From Sulfurospirillum sp. UBA1314 (GTDB lineage: Bacteria; Campylobacterota; Campylobacteria; Campylobacterales; Sulfurospirillaceae), in the NCBI GenBank assembly GCA_002307095.1, contig DBTO01000120.1, positions 1,647-7,812 of the forward strand: DNA of 6,166 bases. Reading direction: 5' to 3'. The position numbers and the translations under genes are program-made. This document shows, piece after piece, positions 1 through 5,465 of the stretch. The notes beneath the pieces were generated by a model. That model saw only the letters and a list, made by a program, of their open reading frames with translations, was not told where the DNA came from and did no database searches. The number at the start of each line of letters is the position of its first letter. Position 1 is the first letter of the stretch.

Positions 1-1000
1 TGCGAATAAAAAGAGCGAGCAATCCTCCAAAAATCAGTGCAAGCAAAAGAATCCACACACGGTTGTCAGGTGTTGCGTGCATTGAAGAGAGGTGAAAAAA
101 CCACTGTTCTGCATTGTAAGAGACATGTGCGAGCAAAAGCAGCAAGGCTCCGAGTTTCCCAATGCGCTCAAACGGACGTTGCCACGATTTTTCCCCTTGT
201 GAGAGGTAAAGCTTCCCTGCAAGATAGTAGATGGCAAAGAAAAGCGCGAAGAGCGTGGAGAGCATGCGAACATTTTGCGCTGGGTAGGTTGCAATGACCA
301 CTTCAACGATAAACATAACCAAAACGCACAGGGCAATCGCCCAACTGAGCAGAAGCGTTGCATTGGCACTTTTGGCTTTTTGGTACTGCATGGCATAAAA
401 CCCTAACCAACTAAGGGCGAGCAGAGCGATCATCCACGGACTTAAAAACGAATGTGTCGGCATCAACGTCCCATCAAGAGCACTTCGACTCCCAAGCCAC
501 ACAAACGTCCATAAGATAATCTGAAAAAATGCCGCACCTGAGGAGGGAAGCAACCACGCAATGCCAAAGCTAAGCAGTAACCACATACTCAAAAAATCAG
601 ACACCGTGCCACCAAGATGGTACGTCTGCCCGATGATCGCGAGCGAAGCGCCCATCATCAAAAACCAAAGCACACCACTGCCTTCTAACAATGCTACATC
701 AACGGATCGGTAACGCTTAACCCAAAATGCAAACCCTTGCGCACCGACTAAAAGCGTGATGGCAAGCAGTGTGCGCTCCAAATGCCCCAATTCGTCCCAG
801 TTATACGCCAAAATAGAGATGATCCCAAGCCCCACAAGCGCAAATCCCAACACACTAAACGCAATCCCCGAAGAGCGCTGTGACGCTTTTTCACCTTCAT
901 AACGATGCAAAAGTACCTGCGCACTCCCCTCGCTCACCAGCCCATCTCGAACCCAAAAAGGCAGCTCTTTTTCAAGCCATTGGTAATTTTCTTTGCTCAT
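1..1000 (-). CDS. DUF2157 multi-pass membrane protein, 3' end cut by window edge
   Basis: The frame is open from an ATG at 1000 to base 1, giving 333 residues with no stop, so the C-terminus lies outside the window. Residues 1-40 are soluble and charged (MSKENYQWLEKELPFW...), with the N-terminal helical pattern typical of DUF2157 proteins. About ten hydrophobic stretches follow, at roughly 45-67, 75-94, 103-125, 137-151, 153-170, 186-203, 214-238, 247-266, 279-294 and 315-332. A GQTYHLGG segment (124-131) matches the conserved Q-x-YH-L motif I associate with the family. It is an inner-membrane protein and its biochemical role is unknown. In other genomes DUF2157 genes are often followed by DUF4401 and GDYXXLXY-domain genes, which could be looked for just left of this window. 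The Shine-Dalgarno AAAGG, 5 nt before the ATG, is made partly from the end of a palindromic repeat (1007-1020). The gene follows the cupin gene by 21 bp and is probably cotranscribed with it. Confidence 0.85.
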   Translation of the reverse strand, partial: MSKENYQWLEKELPFWVRDGLVSEGSAQVLLHRYEGEKASQRSSGIAFSVLGFALVGLGIISILAYNWDELGHLERTLLAITLLVGAQGFAFWVKRYRSVDVALLEGSGVLWFLMMGASLAIIGQTYHLGGTVSDFLSMWLLLSFGIAWLLPSSGAAFFQIILWTFVWLGSRSALDGTLMPTHSFLSPWMIALLALSWLGFYAMQYQKAKSANATLLLSWAIALCVLVMFIVEVVIATYPAQNVRMLSTLFALFFAIYYLAGKLYLSQGEKSWQRPFERIGKLGALLLLLAHVSYNAEQWFFHLSSMHATPDNRVWILLLALIFGGLLALFIR

Positions 1001-1006
1001 AGACAC

Positions 1007-1020
1007 CTTTACATGTAAAG
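1007..1020. repeat. Palindrome CTTTACATGTAAAG, copy 1 (perfect)
   Basis: Perfect 14-bp palindrome between the cupin stop codon (1 nt away) and the DUF2157 start (6 nt away). Read on the minus strand, its last bases TAAAG plus the next G form the Shine-Dalgarno of the DUF2157 gene. An RNA hairpin CUUUA-CAUG-UAAAG could therefore in principle mask that site. Confidence 0.9.
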
Positions 1021-1021
1021 A

Positions 1022-1351
1022 TTAATCGACAATAAAAAGCTTCGCTCCACGTGGCGTAAACGAGCGATGCGCCATCGTATCATCCGCCACTTCATAACTC
1101 ATACCTTCTTTTAAAAAATGCACTTCACCATTTGCAAGCTCCGTGTAAAGTTCACCCTCTAAACACAACAAAATATGCCCTTTTTGACACCAATGATCGG
1201 CTTTGTATCCAGCCGTATATTCCACCATACGCACGCGAATGCTTCCGCACTGCTTCGTTCGCCAAAACGCACTACCACTTTCGCCTGTGTGCTCTACTGT
1301 TTCAATGCTTTCCCAATCGGTTGTGCCAAAAGGGATGTTGGTCATTTGCAT
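1022..1351 (-). CDS. DHCW-motif cupin-fold protein
   Basis: Small single-domain beta-barrel protein of 109 residues. The metal-site region reads ADHWCQKGHI (51-60), with His53, Cys55 and His59 as candidate ligands. It is followed by LEGEL (64-68), the glycine turn typical of cupin motif 1. The second motif contains GMSYEVADD (83-91) and His95, and the chain ends GAKLFIVD. This pattern fits the small family annotated as DHCW motif cupin fold proteins. Substrate and metal are unknown, and the protein is probably cytoplasmic, since no signal peptide is seen. The ATG at 1351 is preferred because AAGGA lies 6 nt upstream; an in-frame ATG two codons later is a weaker alternative. The gene starts 16 bp after the stop of the membrane-protein gene. 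Its GC content (31 of 60 bases at 1201-1260) returns to the background level after the AT-rich stretch. It may have belonged next to the HxlR regulator before the upstream genes were inserted, but this is only inference. Confidence 0.85.
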   Translation of the reverse strand: MQMTNIPFGTTDWESIETVEHTGESGSAFWRTKQCGSIRVRMVEYTAGYKADHWCQKGHILLCLEGELYTELANGEVHFLKEGMSYEVADDTMAHRSFTPRGAKLFIVD

Positions 1352-1367
1352 GGAAAGTCCTTGCCTC

Positions 1368-1928
1368 TTAAATATATTGATAAATTATTTCAGGTTTAAT
1401 TGATAAAAAATCTTCATAGGTTAACTGGTGACTAAATGTCTTATTTGTAATTTTTGTTGTTTCATTAAGATGCTGTTTCGGGTCAAGGATTTCAAAAATT
1501 GATGAAGTAAAATATCGAATTAAAATTTCAATATGCTCTTTATGATCTAAATAAGCATCATCCTTAATCATGGTGTAGTAAAAAACCAAAAGATCTAAAA
1601 CTAAAGCCCTATATCCTTGATAAGCCACTGGTTTATCTTTCCCATACTCATCATTTTTATCAATATTTGGAAATAAAAATCGTCCACATTCTATTTGTTT
1701 ATATAATTCTGACATTTTTTTAATTTTTATATCTTCTTCTAGCTTGTTATAGTCTGCCAAATGCTTTAATTCTACCAAAATAACAATCGTTTTTTCATAC
1801 CAATCCAATATCTCTTTTCGCTTTATATGTTTGAGTTCATATTTTTTTGTGTTTGTTTTTAGAGAATATGCAAAAGACCCAATTGAAAATAAAAAAGATA
1901 AAAATATCATCACATCTTTAAATTCCAT
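1368..1928 (-). CDS. Unrecognised protein with N-terminal membrane helix, third gene after HEPN-MNT pair
   Basis: Protein of 186 residues that I cannot assign to a named family. Residues 2-22 (EFKDVMIFLSFLFSIGSFAYS) are hydrophobic and look like a single membrane anchor. A basic stretch (KTNTKKYELKHIKRKE) follows, favouring a cytoplasmic body by the positive-inside rule. The body is rich in Leu, Ile, Lys and Glu and probably mostly helical. A GRFLFPN segment followed by a GYR-x-LVLDLLVFY segment resembles a motif seen in several uncharacterised bacterial membrane-anchored proteins (from memory, not checked). I place the start at the ATG at 1928, because AAGGA lies 6 nt upstream; a TTG at 1934 abuts that site directly and is unlikely. 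The stop of the MNT gene is only 2 nt before this start, so the two are likely translationally coupled. Base composition is markedly AT-rich (13 of 60 bases G or C at 1681-1740) compared with about half in the flanking genes, which suggests acquisition from elsewhere. Confidence 0.8.
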   Translation of the reverse strand: MEFKDVMIFLSFLFSIGSFAYSLKTNTKKYELKHIKRKEILDWYEKTIVILVELKHLADYNKLEEDIKIKKMSELYKQIECGRFLFPNIDKNDEYGKDKPVAYQGYRALVLDLLVFYYTMIKDDAYLDHKEHIEILIRYFTSSIFEILDPKQHLNETTKITNKTFSHQLTYEDFLSIKPEIIYQYI

Positions 1929-1930
1929 AT

Positions 1931-2242
1931 TCAATCCTTAATCATTGTATATATGCTTTCCCCACCCTCATCTATCGCCTTTTTCAACGCATCATTATTA
2001 ATCTTATCATAAATCACGACATCAAAAAAATAGGGCAGATTGGTCTCTTCTTCAAGGGAGTATTTGAGTTTTGAAAGGGTATTAAGGTCGATATTTTTAC
2101 CTTTAAGAGCAAGGTCAACATCAGAAGCGTGATGATGTGTGCCACGAGCACGAGAACCGAAGAGTATAACCTCTTCGATGACATCAAATTGGGTGAAGAC
2201 TTCGCGTAAGGTTGAGAGTTCTTTTTCGCTAAGTCCCACCAT
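1931..2242 (-). CDS. MNT-type nucleotidyltransferase (HI0073/MntA-like), candidate antitoxin
   Basis: Minimal nucleotidyltransferase of 103 residues, the usual length for the family. The active-site motif is GSRARGTHHHASDVD (29-43), which matches GS-X10-DXD exactly, with Gly29, Ser30, Asp41 and Asp43. The third acidic residue is Asp74 in FFDVVIYD. All catalytic residues are therefore present and the enzyme should be able to transfer nucleotides. In characterised HEPN/MNT modules (type VII toxin-antitoxin, HepT/MntA) this enzyme AMPylates a Tyr near the HEPN active site and neutralises the toxin. Here the start codon overlaps the upstream HEPN stop as TAATG, so the two are translationally coupled in toxin-antitoxin fashion. 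The last roughly 110 bases are AT-rich (17 of 60 bases G or C at 1981-2040) while the 5' half is about 50% (30 of 60 at 2101-2160), so composition changes inside the gene. The protein itself looks intact. Confidence 0.9.
   Translation of the reverse strand: MVGLSEKELSTLREVFTQFDVIEEVILFGSRARGTHHHASDVDLALKGKNIDLNTLSKLKYSLEEETNLPYFFDVVIYDKINNDALKKAIDEGGESIYTMIKD
1935..1939 (-). promoter_or_regulatory. Ribosome binding site deciding the start at 1928
   Basis: AAGGA on the minus strand lies 6 nt before the ATG at 1928 and inside the last codons of the MNT gene. It leaves no spacing for the in-frame TTG at 1934, so it selects the ATG. Confidence 0.7.
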
Positions 2243-2637
2243 TACTTTGTCGCCAATACGTCTTTGAGTTTTTCCATCATCGGGTAGTAGGTCTGAACAA
2301 TGAGTTTTTCAAGTTCATCCAAGATAGACTCATCATACGTGTGCGCACTGAGATTGCGTTTTTCGAGGGCTTCGAGCCACAAAGTGCCATCGTCAATGAG
2401 CCCGTATTGAAAGGCTTGTTTAATCGTCTCGCGCGGACTTTTGACCTCATAGCCTTCTGCCACAAGGTAGTCTTTCATCACTTTCCATGCCAGCTCAAAC
2501 CCAACTTCAAAAAATTGGATGAGTCCTGCTTTTTCGATCTCATTGAGACTCTCTTTTTCCACGGTCATTTTAAGATGCCTCAAAGACTTTTGGTAGTTCG
2601 CAAAACGTTGTCTAAAGCGCATTAATGTATCACTCAT
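2242..2637 (-). CDS. HEPN-family protein (HI0074/HepT-like), candidate type VII toxin
   Basis: All-helical protein of 131 residues of the family annotated as nucleotidyltransferase substrate-binding protein, HI0074 type. Recognisable segments are GLIQFFEVGFELAWKVMKDY (38-57), SPRETIKQAF (68-77) and the motif RNLSAHTY (94-101). The last is R-X4-H-X-Y: Arg94 and His99 correspond to the HEPN RNase pair, and Tyr101 to the residue AMPylated by MntA in studied modules. The protein could thus be an RNase toxin (tRNA is a known target for some HepT proteins) or, as first proposed from HI0073/HI0074, the partner subunit of a two-chain nucleotidyltransferase. The ATG at 2637 has AAGGTGAAGGA directly upstream. 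The gene follows the HxlR stop by 41 bp, a gap holding a palindromic repeat, and overlaps the MNT start by 1 nt. Its GC content is about half (33 of 60 bases at 2341-2400), so it does not share the AT-rich character of the third gene of the cassette. Confidence 0.88.
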   Translation of the reverse strand: MSDTLMRFRQRFANYQKSLRHLKMTVEKESLNEIEKAGLIQFFEVGFELAWKVMKDYLVAEGYEVKSPRETIKQAFQYGLIDDGTLWLEALEKRNLSAHTYDESILDELEKLIVQTYYPMMEKLKDVLATK

Positions 2638-2663
2638 TCCTTCACCTTTGTTATCCAGTGTAT

Positions 2664-2677
2664 CTTTACATGTAAAA
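2664..2677. repeat. Palindrome copy 2 (CTTTACATGTAAAA, one end base changed)
   Basis: Core TTTACATGTAAA is intact; only the last base differs from the perfect form. It lies 1 nt after the HxlR stop codon and 26 nt before the HEPN start, in a 41-bp gap between genes on the same strand. Confidence 0.88.
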
Positions 2678-2678
2678 C

Positions 2679-3023
2679 TTATTTTTTGTCTTTACAGCCG
2701 TATTTTTCGGCATACGATTCACCAAAGACGTACATCGAGTCTAAAACTTTTTTAAGCTCTAAACCGATGGGGCTAAGTGCATATTCCACGCGAGGAGGAA
2801 CTTCTGCAAATACTGTTCGCTCGATGATATGGGCAGCTTCGAGCTCTTTAAGTTTTTGGGTCACTGTTTTTTGGGTAATTTGTGGAAATGCTTCACAAAT
2901 ATCTTTAAACCGCTTTTGACCACCGAGTAAAATGTAGACGATAAAGATCTTGCTCTTGTCATTAATTATCCCCAATGTCAACTCGACAGGACAGTGGAAC
3001 TCTTTTTCGTTAATTGTTATCAT
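2679..3023 (-). CDS. HxlR-family winged-helix regulator with sensor-type Cys
   Basis: Compact DNA-binding protein of 114 residues, normal length for HxlR. CPVELTL at 11-17 is the family's N-terminal signature. Cys11 is at the position of the redox or electrophile-sensing cysteine of Bacillus YodB and HypR. The winged helix follows, with KRFKDICEAFPQITQKTVTQKLKELEAAHII around 38-67 (recognition helix near 48-62) and the wing at EVPPRVEYALSPIG (74-87). Cys43 and Cys110 are additional cysteines. The start is the ATG at 3023, with AAGAGG 8 nt upstream; a GTG three codons earlier (3032) overlaps that ribosome binding site and is unlikely. The gene is divergent from a flavodoxin-fold NAD(P)H oxidoreductase, with 125 bp between the two start codons. 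This is the classic HxlR/quinone-reductase arrangement and implies repression of that gene and of itself until a quinone, aldehyde or oxidant modifies Cys11. The effector is inferred, not shown. Confidence 0.92.
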   Translation of the reverse strand: MITINEKEFHCPVELTLGIINDKSKIFIVYILLGGQKRFKDICEAFPQITQKTVTQKLKELEAAHIIERTVFAEVPPRVEYALSPIGLELKKVLDSMYVFGESYAEKYGCKDKK

Positions 3024-3031
3024 AATATTCA

Positions 3032-3037
3032 CCTCTT
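3032..3037 (-). promoter_or_regulatory. Ribosome binding site deciding the HxlR start at 3023
   Basis: AAGAGG on the minus strand stands 8 nt before the ATG at 3023. The in-frame GTG at 3032 lies within this element and so cannot use it. Confidence 0.7.
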
Positions 3038-3044
3038 ATTTTTA

Positions 3045-3053
3045 ATTATACCA
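3045..3053 (-). promoter_or_regulatory. Probable extended -10 promoter of the HxlR gene
   Basis: The minus strand reads TGGTATAAT, a perfect TATAAT preceded by the TGN of an extended -10 element. It lies about 22 nt upstream of the start codon, predicting a short leader that still contains the ribosome binding site. No good -35 hexamer is seen at 17 bp, which is usual for Campylobacterota housekeeping promoters. A regulator bound to the adjacent ATAATAACC repeat arm would block it. Confidence 0.6.
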
Positions 3054-3103
3054 TAATAACCATTTTTGTTCTTTACTTACTTTTTTTTCCATAAGGTAAT
3101 TAT
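3053..3103. promoter_or_regulatory. Candidate HxlR operator: inverted repeat in the divergent promoter region
   Basis: ATAATAACC (3053-3061) is mirrored by GGTAATTAT (3095-3103) with one mismatch. Outside these arms, TATACC (3047-3052) is mirrored by GGTATA (3114-3119). One arm pair touches the leftward -10 and the other the likely rightward -10, so a bound dimer at each arm could control both genes. The DNA is very AT-rich, so part of this symmetry may be chance. Confidence 0.4.
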
Positions 3104-3106
3104 AAG
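3101..3106 (+). promoter_or_regulatory. Possible -10 element for the oxidoreductase gene
   Basis: TATAAG lies 42 nt before the start codon, downstream of a T-tract (3081-3088) of the kind that replaces the -35 box in Campylobacterota. TATATT at 3118-3123 is an alternative, and the sequence does not decide between them. Confidence 0.35.
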
Positions 3107-3148
3107 TAGTTTAGGTATATATTTTCTTAAATATTTCAAGGAGAACCA

Positions 3149-3712
3149 ATGAAAAAAACATTAATTATCTTAGCCCATCCCAATATGGCAGAGTCTAAAG
3201 TTAACAAAGCGCTGATTGAGAGTATTCAAAATGAGCCAAATATCACCGTACACGATCTTTACGCAACGTATAAAACAGTCGAAGCCATCGATGTAGCCAA
3301 AGAGCAAGCACTTTTGGTTCAGTTTGACCGCATCATCTTTCAATTTCCACTCTACTGGTACAGCGCACCTGCTATCTTAAAAGAGTGGCAAGATAAAGTG
3401 CTAGGGTATGGCTTTGCGTATGGACCAGAAGGCAGTAAACTTGCTGGCAAAGAGAGCAAAATTGTCGTCAGTGTTGGTTCCCCAGAGTACGCTTATCAAG
3501 CAGGCTTTTACAACAACTTTACCCTTAGTGAATACCTAAGACCGCTTTACTCAACCATCGTTTTTACGGGCATGAGCTTTAAAGGTATTTTTGCATCGTA
3601 TGGGGCCATGAAACTTACCGCAGAAACACTGGATAAAGACATCAAAACATATCAAACTGTTTTAAAAACAGACGATTGGAGTACGTCGCTTTTAAAATTT
3701 CTTGCGAGTTAA
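3149..3712 (+). CDS. Flavodoxin-fold NAD(P)H oxidoreductase (quinone reductase type)
   Basis: Protein of 187 residues with the NAD(P)H dehydrogenase (quinone)/KefF/YwrO flavodoxin-like fold. The N-terminal strand and phosphate loop read LIILAHPNMAESKVN (5-19), binding the FMN or FAD phosphate. The central signature FPLYWYSAPAILKEWQDKV (66-84), followed by LGYGFAYGPEG (85-95), contains the flavin ring contacts and is highly characteristic. IVVSVGSPEYAY (105-116) supplies the third binding strand. Such enzymes are cytoplasmic flavoproteins that reduce quinones and other electrophiles by two electrons using NAD(P)H. AAGGAG lies 5 nt before the ATG, a strong ribosome binding site. The gene is divergent from the HxlR regulator and alone on its strand, so it is the likely principal target of that regulator. 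The KefF-like role (regulating a KefC potassium channel) is less likely because no kefC is adjacent. The substrate cannot be read from the sequence. Confidence 0.93.
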   Translation: MKKTLIILAHPNMAESKVNKALIESIQNEPNITVHDLYATYKTVEAIDVAKEQALLVQFDRIIFQFPLYWYSAPAILKEWQDKVLGYGFAYGPEGSKLAGKESKIVVSVGSPEYAYQAGFYNNFTLSEYLRPLYSTIVFTGMSFKGIFASYGAMKLTAETLDKDIKTYQTVLKTDDWSTSLLKFLAS

Positions 3713-3714
3713 CC

Positions 3715-3732
3715 AAGAGGCTCACGCCTCTT
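3715..3732. terminator. Compact hairpin between convergent genes
   Basis: AAGAGGC (3715-3721) pairs perfectly with GCCTCTT (3726-3732) around a TCAC loop. It begins 3 nt after the oxidoreductase stop and contains the last codons and TGA stop of the kinase gene, the TGA being read from the loop. Only three T residues follow on the plus strand (3731-3733), and on the minus strand the following run is TTGGTTAA, so it would be a weak bidirectional terminator at best. Confidence 0.5.
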
Positions 3733-5431
3733 TGAGAGGTAAAATAAGGGTGACGCTAAAACCTTCACCTTTATTGCACGCGGCAATAGACCCATTCATA
3801 TTCTGCTCGATCATCTGTTTTGCAACATAAAGTCCTGTTCCACTGCCGCCTTTGGGCTCTTTGGTCGTAAAAAATGGGTCAAAAAGACGCGGTAACAGCG
3901 CTTGCTCAACACCGCCACCGTTGTCTAAAACTTCCACCACAATCCCACGCTCGTCCACGAGCCCTTGAATCGTAATCGTGCCATGCACAATCTGTCTTTG
4001 CATAATTGCCTCTTTGGCATTATTTAGCAGCACCAAAAGCACATGCGAAAACTCTTTTTTAAAGTTGCGAATGACGATCTCGTCCGAACACTCCAACTGA
4101 AACGCAATGTCTTTATTGGCGAGCCCACCATCAATGATTTTAAGACTCTCTTCGATGGATTTGTGCAGTACAAAATCCACTTTTTCGCTGTCAGTATTGA
4201 AAAAATCTTTGTAATCATCAATCGTCGAAGACATGTGTGCAATAAGCTCTCGAATTTTAGTGATCTCCTCTTCAAGCATGGGAGGTGTCAGCTTTTGCAT
4301 TTTACTTTCCAAATAGACCTTGCTCACAACCACACTGATGGCACTGAGTGGTTGGCGCCACTGATGCGCGATGCTAGAAAGCATCTCTCCAATTGCCGCA
4401 AATTTGGCTTGTTGAAACAGAACTCTGTCTTTAAGCCTGCTGTTTTCCACTTCATTGTGAATCTTGGTCTCTAGGTTTTGGTTGAGTATTTCAAGTTCAT
4501 GTTTGGCATCAAACGACTCACACAGCTCTGTCGCGATGGCTCCATACTCGTTATCTTTGAGCAGGTATTTTCGCAAAGGCTCTTTGGTTTTATGCTCCAA
4601 CGCCATCATAATGTCACGCAAAGGCAAGGATATAAACTTCATAATCAACAGGGTAAACACTAGCATCAGCACAAACGTGACCACAAAACTGAGTTTTAAA
4701 TCGTCGATGGCAGCATCGTCCAAAATTTTCCCCATAGGATTGCGTGTGCTGAGATAAAGCGTTACTACCGGTTTTCCATCGATTCCAAAAAGCGGAAAAT
4801 CTTGAATGATGGTATAAGGGTCTGCAATTTTTTTACCAAAATTGATCTCAGCGACGCCATAATTATTGAGCTTTTGCATCATGGCTGCGTCCCATATTTT
4901 GGCAATCGCTAAAAACCCTTCGGCTGGATTTGCAGGGCTAATAGGCGTATCAAGTGTATGCGTGGGGACTACAAAAAACTCCACAAGTCCTTCATCGTGT
5001 TTGACAAAAAAGTGCTTCAAAGCTCCATCACTCGGATCTAATTGGTCTAATGCAATCAAGGAGGAAAGATCATTTAAAAAAGTCTGCCTGCTTTCAGCGA
5101 AAAAAACTCTTTTGGTTGCATCAAGGACAAAGAAGCCATCAACATTGAATTTTTCGATGCTCCCATCGAAATTTTCATAAAACCACGTTTCATCCACATT
5201 TTTAACGGCATTCGTGACTTGTTTTGCAGTGGAAATATCGAGGGTTTGTTTGCGGTAAGGCTCGGCTTTATCCAGTAAAAGTTGCTTAAAACTTTGGCTC
5301 ATCGTTTGCGCGTACTGCTTGGAGAGCGTCTCAACCTCTTCGCGGTCCTCTTTCCAGTTGTAAAACTCAAAGGCAATCATACAGAGTAAAACCAACATGG
5401 TTAAACTAAAAAAGGAGGCTTTGACGCTCAT
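3722..5431 (-). CDS. Membrane-bound sensor histidine kinase (orphan in this window)
   Basis: Protein of 569 residues. The first membrane helix is about 5-24 (ASFFSLTMLVLLCMIAFEFY). A periplasmic sensor of about 220 residues follows and includes NVDGFFVLDATKRVFFAESR (96-115), which is weakly reminiscent of a CHASE4 domain. The second helix is 247-267, then a short HAMP-like or linker segment and a coiled coil at about 300-345. The phosphoacceptor region is GEMLSSIAHQWRQPLSA (348-364), with His356 as the phosphorylated residue. The ATPase domain has all boxes: N box LLNNAKEAI (Asn471), G1 DNGGGV (503-508), F box FDPFFTTKEP (517-526) and G2 GGSGTGLYVAKQ (528-539), so it should be active. The reading frame stays open upstream to 5632 within queC. 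I choose 5431 because AAGGAG lies 6 nt before it and the membrane helix then starts near the N-terminus. No response regulator is adjacent, so signal and output are unknown. Confidence 0.92.
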   Translation of the reverse strand: MSVKASFFSLTMLVLLCMIAFEFYNWKEDREEVETLSKQYAQTMSQSFKQLLLDKAEPYRKQTLDISTAKQVTNAVKNVDETWFYENFDGSIEKFNVDGFFVLDATKRVFFAESRQTFLNDLSSLIALDQLDPSDGALKHFFVKHDEGLVEFFVVPTHTLDTPISPANPAEGFLAIAKIWDAAMMQKLNNYGVAEINFGKKIADPYTIIQDFPLFGIDGKPVVTLYLSTRNPMGKILDDAAIDDLKLSFVVTFVLMLVFTLLIMKFISLPLRDIMMALEHKTKEPLRKYLLKDNEYGAIATELCESFDAKHELEILNQNLETKIHNEVENSRLKDRVLFQQAKFAAIGEMLSSIAHQWRQPLSAISVVVSKVYLESKMQKLTPPMLEEEITKIRELIAHMSSTIDDYKDFFNTDSEKVDFVLHKSIEESLKIIDGGLANKDIAFQLECSDEIVIRNFKKEFSHVLLVLLNNAKEAIMQRQIVHGTITIQGLVDERGIVVEVLDNGGGVEQALLPRLFDPFFTTKEPKGGSGTGLYVAKQMIEQNMNGSIAACNKGEGFSVTLILPLKEA

Positions 5432-5437
5432 GGACTG

Positions 5438-5443
5438 CTCCTT
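5438..5443 (-). promoter_or_regulatory. Ribosome binding site deciding the kinase start at 5431
   Basis: AAGGAG on the minus strand stands 6 nt before the ATG at 5431. Starts further upstream in the same frame would overlap queC by up to 167 bp and add an N-terminus with no kinase-like features. Confidence 0.75.
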
Positions 5444-5449
5444 GCAGAT

Positions 5450-5463
5450 GTTTACATGTAAAG
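5450..5463. repeat. Palindrome copy 3 (GTTTACATGTAAAG, one end base changed)
   Basis: Core TTTACATGTAAA is intact. It lies 2 nt after the queC stop codon and 18 nt before the kinase start, upstream of the kinase ribosome binding site. It occupies the same position relative to a stop codon as copies 1 and 2. Confidence 0.88.
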
Positions 5464-5465
5464 AT

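Noticed and set aside
34..396. Minus- and plus-strand open frames of 120 and 86 residues near the left edge
   Set aside because: They lie entirely within the DUF2157 gene in other frames, have no domain-like sequence and lack good ribosome binding sites.
1929..1934. TTG start for the membrane-anchored protein
   Set aside because: The AAGGA element abuts this TTG with no spacing, while the ATG at 1928 is at the optimal distance.
2242..2637. Reading the HEPN protein as only a substrate-binding subunit
   Set aside because: The R-X4-H-X-Y motif is intact, so the toxin interpretation is at least as well supported. The older name is kept as an alternative only.
4043..4757. Plus-strand open frames of 143 and 97 residues opposite the kinase gene
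   Set aside because: They are antisense shadows of a strongly coding kinase frame and show no recognisable protein features.
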